In this document: positions 6,113 through 10,116 of the stretch, piece after piece | How the letters are laid out: each line of letters begins with the position of its first letter | How positions within the stretch are numbered: the first letter of the stretch is position 1 | Assembly (NCBI GenBank): GCA_018658605.1 | Contig: JABHUV010000238.1 | Span: 1 to 10,116, forward strand | From: Planctomycetaceae bacterium | GTDB lineage: Bacteria > Planctomycetota > Planctomycetia > Pirellulales > Pirellulaceae | Reading direction: 5' to 3' | DNA: 10,116 bases | Notes under the pieces: model-generated | What the model was told of the DNA's origin: nothing | Databases searched by the model: none | The model's input: only the letters and a program-made list of their open reading frames with translations | Program-made: the position numbers and the translations under genes

Positions 6113-9100
6113 TTAATTCTGTAGAACTTCAAGCAGATCGTCGAGGTCGTCGTCACCAAAAAGATCGTCGACTTCTGTTGACCAGGTGGCTGATTTCGCC
6201 GTTACACTGCTGCGTTGTTCATTGAGGTTAAATCCAAAATCAACATCGACAGGATCTACTGCATCAAAGCTTTCAGAATGAAGGTCCGCGGTATCTGCAC
6301 GTTGTAATAACATTGGCACGCGGATAGTCACTGCCACAAATCCCTCGCCCTCCGCACTTTGATCGACGACCACATCGGTGGTTATCGCATTGAGTTGATT
6401 GATGACTTGCAGCACATCAATCGGTGATGAGTTGTAATCGCCATTGGTGTCAATAAATCCAGACACATTAAGGGAGTCAACGAGTTGCAGAGCATCGAGA
6501 CGTTGAGTTGCTCCGGAGTTGAGATGATTGATAATGATGAGTGCATCATTGGGCGTCACTTGGGCATCACCATTAACGTCGTTCATTGACAATGGGTTCT
6601 GATAAATGGACATTCCAAAAGTATCCGCAACTCCCATTTCACCAACTGCAGTTACGGCCGGAGCGAATGCGGCCATTTGACTTGCTACAGAATTCATCGA
6701 AAGAGTAACCGACGGAGATGATTTGTCAACATTGAACCGCACTGTCTTTAGGTCAAACGAGGTTAGGCTATCATCGAGGTTTGCATCAAATTCTTGGTGG
6801 AAAATCGATGTGCTTAAATCCACATTATACATCTGTTGGAATAACCCAGAAGATAATCCATTTACCCCTAATTCGTTTTGCAAAACGGCACCGGTCGTCA
6901 GCTCAACAGCGCGATCATTGAGATTTGCTGATGTGGTGACAGCCGGCATGCCCACGGACAATTTCATCCGTTCGTTGGCACCGTTGAACGAACCAACTTC
7001 TATTTGGTACGTCCCTGGCTGTAGCAGCAAAGTGTTGTATGTCATCGATTCTCGATCGGCCGCAATTCCTGTTGCTTCTGCCGAAACGATGTTCCCCAGA
7101 GCGTCAATAATTACGGGCATTGCCATTTGAACATCCGTTGCAAATTGGGTTGCTGTGACGACTTGATAATACCCAGTGGTGTCTGTCGTAAACGTAAAGG
7201 ATTTAACCCCGGATTCGAGTCGCGTGACTTGTTCTAGGACAACCGCTTTATGAGCTGGTGCACGATAATCACCGAGCGTTGGTAAGATCGTAATGTCAAA
7301 ATCACGTGTTACGGTTAGGTTGTCCGCTGCGGTAGAAAGATCGTTATCAAGTCCGCCATCTTCAATCGCAACGGTGATCGTTACGTCGCCATCTTGCATT
7401 GCAATAGGTGTGAAATTCAATGTGCCAACATCGCTCCCATTGACCAATGTAACGACAGGGTCGGCTAAAATTGTGCTATCACTACTCGTCGCCGTCACTC
7501 GTAGAGGCTGTGATTCATTGGGTCCAGAGCCAATGCCGGTGAGGCTTAGGGTTTGAGTTGGTGCGTCTTCGTCAACCGTAACATCAGCAATGTTATTGCC
7601 TTCAGGTGCATCGTTAATCGGATTTACCGTGATATCAAATGTATTTGAGGAAGTTAAATTGTCGTTAGCCGTTGCTAGATTGTTATCCAGTCCGCCATCT
7701 TCAATCGTTACGGTAATTGTCGACGATCCATATTGATCTGCCAGCGGAGTGAATTGCAACGCGCCTGTTTGGCTGCCACTGGTGTAGTTCACTGTGGGAT
7801 TGAGCAGCAGTCCAGCATTACTACTGGTCGCTGTTACTCTAAGTGGTTGAGTCTCATTGGGGCCGGCGGTTAAGCCAGTGATGTTGATCGTTTGTGCCGT
7901 GACATCTTCGTCCACGGTGACATTTTCAATAGTATCTCCCGCTGGAACATCATTAACTGGGTTAACAATGACATCAAACGTGCTAGAGTTTGTTAAATTA
8001 TCTGCCGGTGTTGATAAGTCATTATCGAGTCCACCATCTTCAATCGTTACTGTGACAGTTGCTGTGCCATATTGATCTGTTAAAGGAGTAAAGACAACGG
8101 CACCGCTAGTGCTGCCACTGGTATAGTTCACGCTGGGATCCGGTACCAGTGTCGTATCACTACTAGTCGCTGTGATACGTACTATTTCAGTTTCGTTCGG
8201 ACCCGCATTAATGCCGGTAATAGCAACGGTTGAGGAAATATCTTCGTTGATCGTTACATTATTATTCGCTGTTTTACCTGGGGCGTCATTGACTGGGTTG
8301 ACAACAATGTCAAAAGTACTGCTGGTTGTTAGATTGTCAGCCAGTGTTGTCAGATTATTATCAAGTCCGCCATCTTCTACGGTGACGGTAACCGTGGTTG
8401 TTCCATACTGATTAGCGATTGGCGTGAAGTGTAGGGTACTGCTGGTATCGCCACTGGTGTAGTTCACCGTCGGATTGGCGATCAGCGTCGAGTCACTACT
8501 GCTCGCCGTGACATGTAATACTTGAGTTTCATTGGGTCCGGCGGTAATGCCAGTAATGTTAACTGATTGAGTGATCGCATCTTCCGCTGTTGTAATATCC
8601 GCAAGTGTGTTTTGCGTGGGGGCATCATTTTCAGGACTTACTGTAATATCAAACGTCGTGCTTGATGTTAAGTTGTCTGCCGCCGTGGACAGATCGTTGT
8701 CTTGCCCACCGTCTTCAATGGTGACCGTGACGGTTGCTGTACCGTATTGATTGGCATTAGGTGCAAAACTCAAACTCCCGCTAGTCTCACCGTTGTTGTA
8801 GGTAACACTCGGATCTGCCAACAAGCTAGGATCACTACTGACGGCGGTTATGTGTAGTGATTGTGTTTCATTGGGCCCAGCGGATATACCGTTGATTGCA
8901 ACGGATTGCGTCGGGGAATCTTCTGTGACAGTCACAGGGTCGATAGTGTCTTGCGAGGGGGCGTCATTAACGGGAGTGACGGTAACATCAAACGTACTGC
9001 TACTTGTTAGATTATCCCCGGTTGTGCTCAGATTATTATCCGCTCCACCATCTTCTACGGTGACGGTGATTGTCGCCGTACCATTTTGGTCTGCTTGCGG

Positions 9101-10116
9101 AGTGAAATTAATTGTACCGGTAGTATTACCGTTGGTGTAATTGCTTGTGGGGTTGGCAATAAGCCCAGGATTATTGCTGGTGGCCGACAGTCGTAGGACT
9201 TGAGTTTCGTTGGGTCCGGCTGCGATGCCTGTGATATTCACGGTTGTCGGTGTGTCTTCTGCAATGGAAATATTTGCGGGCGTATCACCCAGCGGTAGGT
9301 CGTTCACTGGGTTGACCACTACGTCAAACGTTGTCGTGGCGGTTAAATTATCAGCAGTGGTCGCTAGGTTGTCATCTAAGCCACCATCTTCGACGGTCAC
9401 GGTGATCGTTGCCGAACCGAATTGATCGCTGAGCGGCGTAAAGCTTAATGATCCAGTTTGCTCATCACTCGTGTAGGTAACCGTGGGGTCGGCAATCAGG
9501 CTAGGGTTGCTACTTATGGAGGTAACGACCAACGTTTGGGTTTCATTGAAACCCGCGGTAATACCATTGTAGTTAATGGTTTGTGCAGTCGCATCTTCGT
9601 CAATGGTAACGTTAGCGATACTCGCAATTGTCGGTGGGTCATCGTCCAGTGCATCGACCGTAACAGTGAAAGTTTGACTGACAGTTAGGTTGTCACCGCT
9701 GGTGGCAAGATTATTATCGAGTCCACCATCTTCGACCGTCACGGTCACGGTGGTGCTGCCAGATTGATTGGCAACAGGCGTATAGTTGATCGTGCCAACG
9801 GTCGTGCCATTTGTATAGGCCACCGACGGGTGGGGAATTAGATTAGTGTCCGCACTGGTTGCGGTTACTATCAGCGTTTGTGTTTCATTAATACCTGCGG
9901 TAATGCCAGTTAGGTCTACAGACACAGCGGTATCTTCATTGCCAGTGGTATTGGCGATGGCATCGAGTGTCGGGGCGTCGTTGACGGGATTCACGACCAC
10001 GTCAAACGTGCGAACCAGCGAAAGGTTGTCCTCGGTCGTGGCAAGATCGCCATCGAGGCCGCCGTCGGTGACGGTGACGGAGATTGTAGCCGTGCCGTAC
10101 TGATCGGCGGTCGGCG
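6113..10116 (-). CDS. giant secreted cadherin/Ig-like repeat protein with dockerin-like end (5' partial)
   Basis: The frame is open to the right edge, so the true start and signal peptide are outside; about 1,333 residues are visible, ending in TAA. The visible N-terminal part is a partial and then eight complete repeats of 110-113 residues (to 7280). Each has an N-terminal ED motif, GPNETQ or a close variant, an EDGG-x-DN motif, DNLT, and mostly VND-AP at the boundary. These resemble cadherin-like or tandem-95-type Ig repeats. Next comes a PPC-like beta-sandwich (about 7205-6950), with SFTFTTDTTGYYQV and LLQPGTYQIEV. Three EF-hand-type loops follow (6787-6752, 6580-6545, 6451-6416), the last two arranged like a type I dockerin. 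The tail is strongly acidic (VDDLFGDDDLDDLLEVLQN). I saw no cysteine in the part I could read. It is likely a calcium-stabilised surface or extracellular adhesin or matrix protein. Confidence 0.9.
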   Translation of the reverse strand, partial: PTADQYGTATISVTVTDGGLDGDLATTEDNLSLVRTFDVVVNPVNDAPTLDAIANTTGNEDTAVSVDLTGITAGINETQTLIVTATSADTNLIPHPSVAYTNGTTVGTINYTPVANQSGSTTVTVTVEDGGLDNNLATSGDNLTVSQTFTVTVDALDDDPPTIASIANVTIDEDATAQTINYNGITAGFNETQTLVVTSISSNPSLIADPTVTYTSDEQTGSLSFTPLSDQFGSATITVTVEDGGLDDNLATTADNLTATTTFDVVVNPVNDLPLGDTPANISIAEDTPTTVNITGIAAGPNETQVLRLSATSNNPGLIANPTSNYTNGNTTGTINFTPQADQNGTATITVTVEDGGADNNLSTTGDNLTSSSTFDVTVTPVNDAPSQDTIDPVTVTEDSPTQSVAINGISAGPNETQSLHITAVSSDPSLLADPSVTYNNGETSGSLSFAPNANQYGTATVTVTIEDGGQDNDLSTAADNLTSSTTFDITVSPENDAPTQNTLADITTAEDAITQSVNITGITAGPNETQVLHVTASSSDSTLIANPTVNYTSGDTSSTLHFTPIANQYGTTTVTVTVEDGGLDNNLTTLADNLTTSSTFDIVVNPVNDAPGKTANNNVTINEDISSTVAITGINAGPNETEIVRITATSSDTTLVPDPSVNYTSGSTSGAVVFTPLTDQYGTATVTVTIEDGGLDNDLSTPADNLTNSSTFDVIVNPVNDVPAGDTIENVTVDEDVTAQTINITGLTAGPNETQPLRVTATSSNAGLLLNPTVNYTSGSQTGALQFTPLADQYGSSTITVTIEDGGLDNNLATANDNLTSSNTFDITVNPINDAPEGNNIADVTVDEDAPTQTLSLTGIGSGPNESQPLRVTATSSDSTILADPVVTLVNGSDVGTLNFTPIAMQDGDVTITVAIEDGGLDNDLSTAADNLTVTRDFDITILPTLGDYRAPAHKAVVLEQVTRLESGVKSFTFTTDTTGYYQVVTATQFATDVQMAMPVIIDALGNIVSAEATGIAADRESMTYNTLLLQPGTYQIEVGSFNGANERMKLSVGMPAVTTSANLNDRAVELTTGAVLQNELGVNGLSSGLFQQMYNVDLSTSIFHQEFDANLDDSLTSFDLKTVRFNVDKSSPSVTLSMNSVASQMAAFAPAVTAVGEMGVADTFGMSIYQNPLSMNDVNGDAQVTPNDALIIINHLNSGATQRLDALQLVDSLNVSGFIDTNGDYNSSPIDVLQVINQLNAITTDVVVDQSAEGEGFVAVTIRVPMLLQRADTADLHSESFDAVDPVDVDFGFNLNEQRSSVTAKSATWSTEVDDLFGDDDLDDLLEVLQN
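6389..6580 (-). other. dockerin type I-like EF-hand pair
   Basis: Two segments, DVNGDAQVTPND with helix ALIIINHLN and DTNGDYNSSPID with helix VLQVINQLN, each place Asp/Asn at EF-hand loop positions 1, 3, 5 and 12 and are followed by an amphipathic helix. They are separated by 22 residues. This is the duplicated loop-helix layout of type I dockerins, which bind calcium and, in cellulosomes, cohesin. In planctomycetes such regions occur in large secreted proteins, and the partner is generally unknown. Confidence 0.75.
6752..6787 (-). other. extra EF-hand-type loop upstream of the dockerin pair
   Basis: DANLDDSLTSFD has Asp, Asn, Asp, Ser, Thr and Asp at loop positions 1, 3, 5, 7, 9 and 12, a full calcium-ligand set. 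It is followed by LKTVRFNVD. It lies 57 residues before the dockerin pair. Confidence 0.55.
7280..10116 (-). repeat. tandem array of about 339 bp coding repeats
   Basis: Eight complete units run 9976-9638, 9637-9299, 9298-8963, 8962-8624, 8623-8285, 8284-7949, 7948-7610 and 7609-7280. A partial unit fills 10116-9977. Seven complete units are 112 or 113 codons; the last is 110 and loses the VND linker. Protein sequence is well kept but DNA has diverged, so the copies are not recent. The unit at 9976-9638 differs most at its end, with DALDDDP in place of NPVNDAP. GC content falls along the array in the direction of translation. Confidence 0.92.

Noticed and set aside
9998..10000. GTG as the start of the repeat gene
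   Set aside because: It lies in the middle of a repeat boundary (DVVVNPVND). The same frame continues without a stop to the edge and encodes another recognisable unit, so the true start is outside the window.
7293..10103. Series of + strand open frames over the repeat array
   Set aside because: They recur with the repeat period and encode similar low-complexity Ser/Val/Thr-rich sequence, as expected from antisense reading of a tandem coding repeat. No start signals or families are visible.
7280..10116. Regular repeats as a CRISPR array
   Set aside because: The period is about 339 bp and every unit is translated in one frame into a conserved protein domain.

Overview
The window looks like a chromosomal segment of a planctomycete, probably in or near the Pirellulales. 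The strongest clue is a DUF1592-family cytochrome-like protein next to a Tat-exported DUF1552 protein, a pairing typical of Planctomycetota. A BBP2-type outer-membrane barrel and a very large secreted repeat protein with dockerin-like loops fit the same assignment. The family calls come from recognising motifs by eye; no database was searched.

Layout. A tRNA-Leu(CAA) lies on the + strand at 34-117 with its own intrinsic terminator. Everything else is on the - strand. Reading in the direction of transcription, from high to low coordinates, there are four genes. First is a giant repeat protein whose 5' end lies beyond the window (6113 to the right edge). After a 209 bp gap comes an outer-membrane beta-barrel protein (5903-4560). 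After a 335 bp gap comes an 854-residue di-haem DUF1587/1592/1588/1585 protein (4224-1660). Last, 91 bp further on, is a DUF1552 protein (1568-174). The last two probably form one transcript, which runs head-on into the tRNA.

How they may work together. The DUF1592 and DUF1552 proteins are both exported and are probably functional partners, one with two c-type haem sites and the other with an alkaline-phosphatase/sulfatase-like fold. Their substrate is unknown. The barrel protein lies upstream but is separated by a long gap containing candidate operators, so it is likely an independent unit. The repeat protein has eight complete 110-113 residue cadherin/Ig-like repeats plus a partial one, then a PPC-like sandwich, three EF-hand-type loops and an acidic tail. 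It is probably a calcium-dependent cell-surface or matrix protein.

The points most worth a second look are these. GC content falls steeply across homologous repeat units (about 63%, 52% and 39% by hand count). A triple direct repeat with exact 10 bp phase lies upstream of the DUF1592 gene. A 9 bp tandem repeat sits where the -35 box of the barrel gene's best candidate promoter should be. An unusual extra EF-hand loop and an acidic C-terminus occur in the giant protein. I saw no insertion sequence, CRISPR array, phage gene or defence system.
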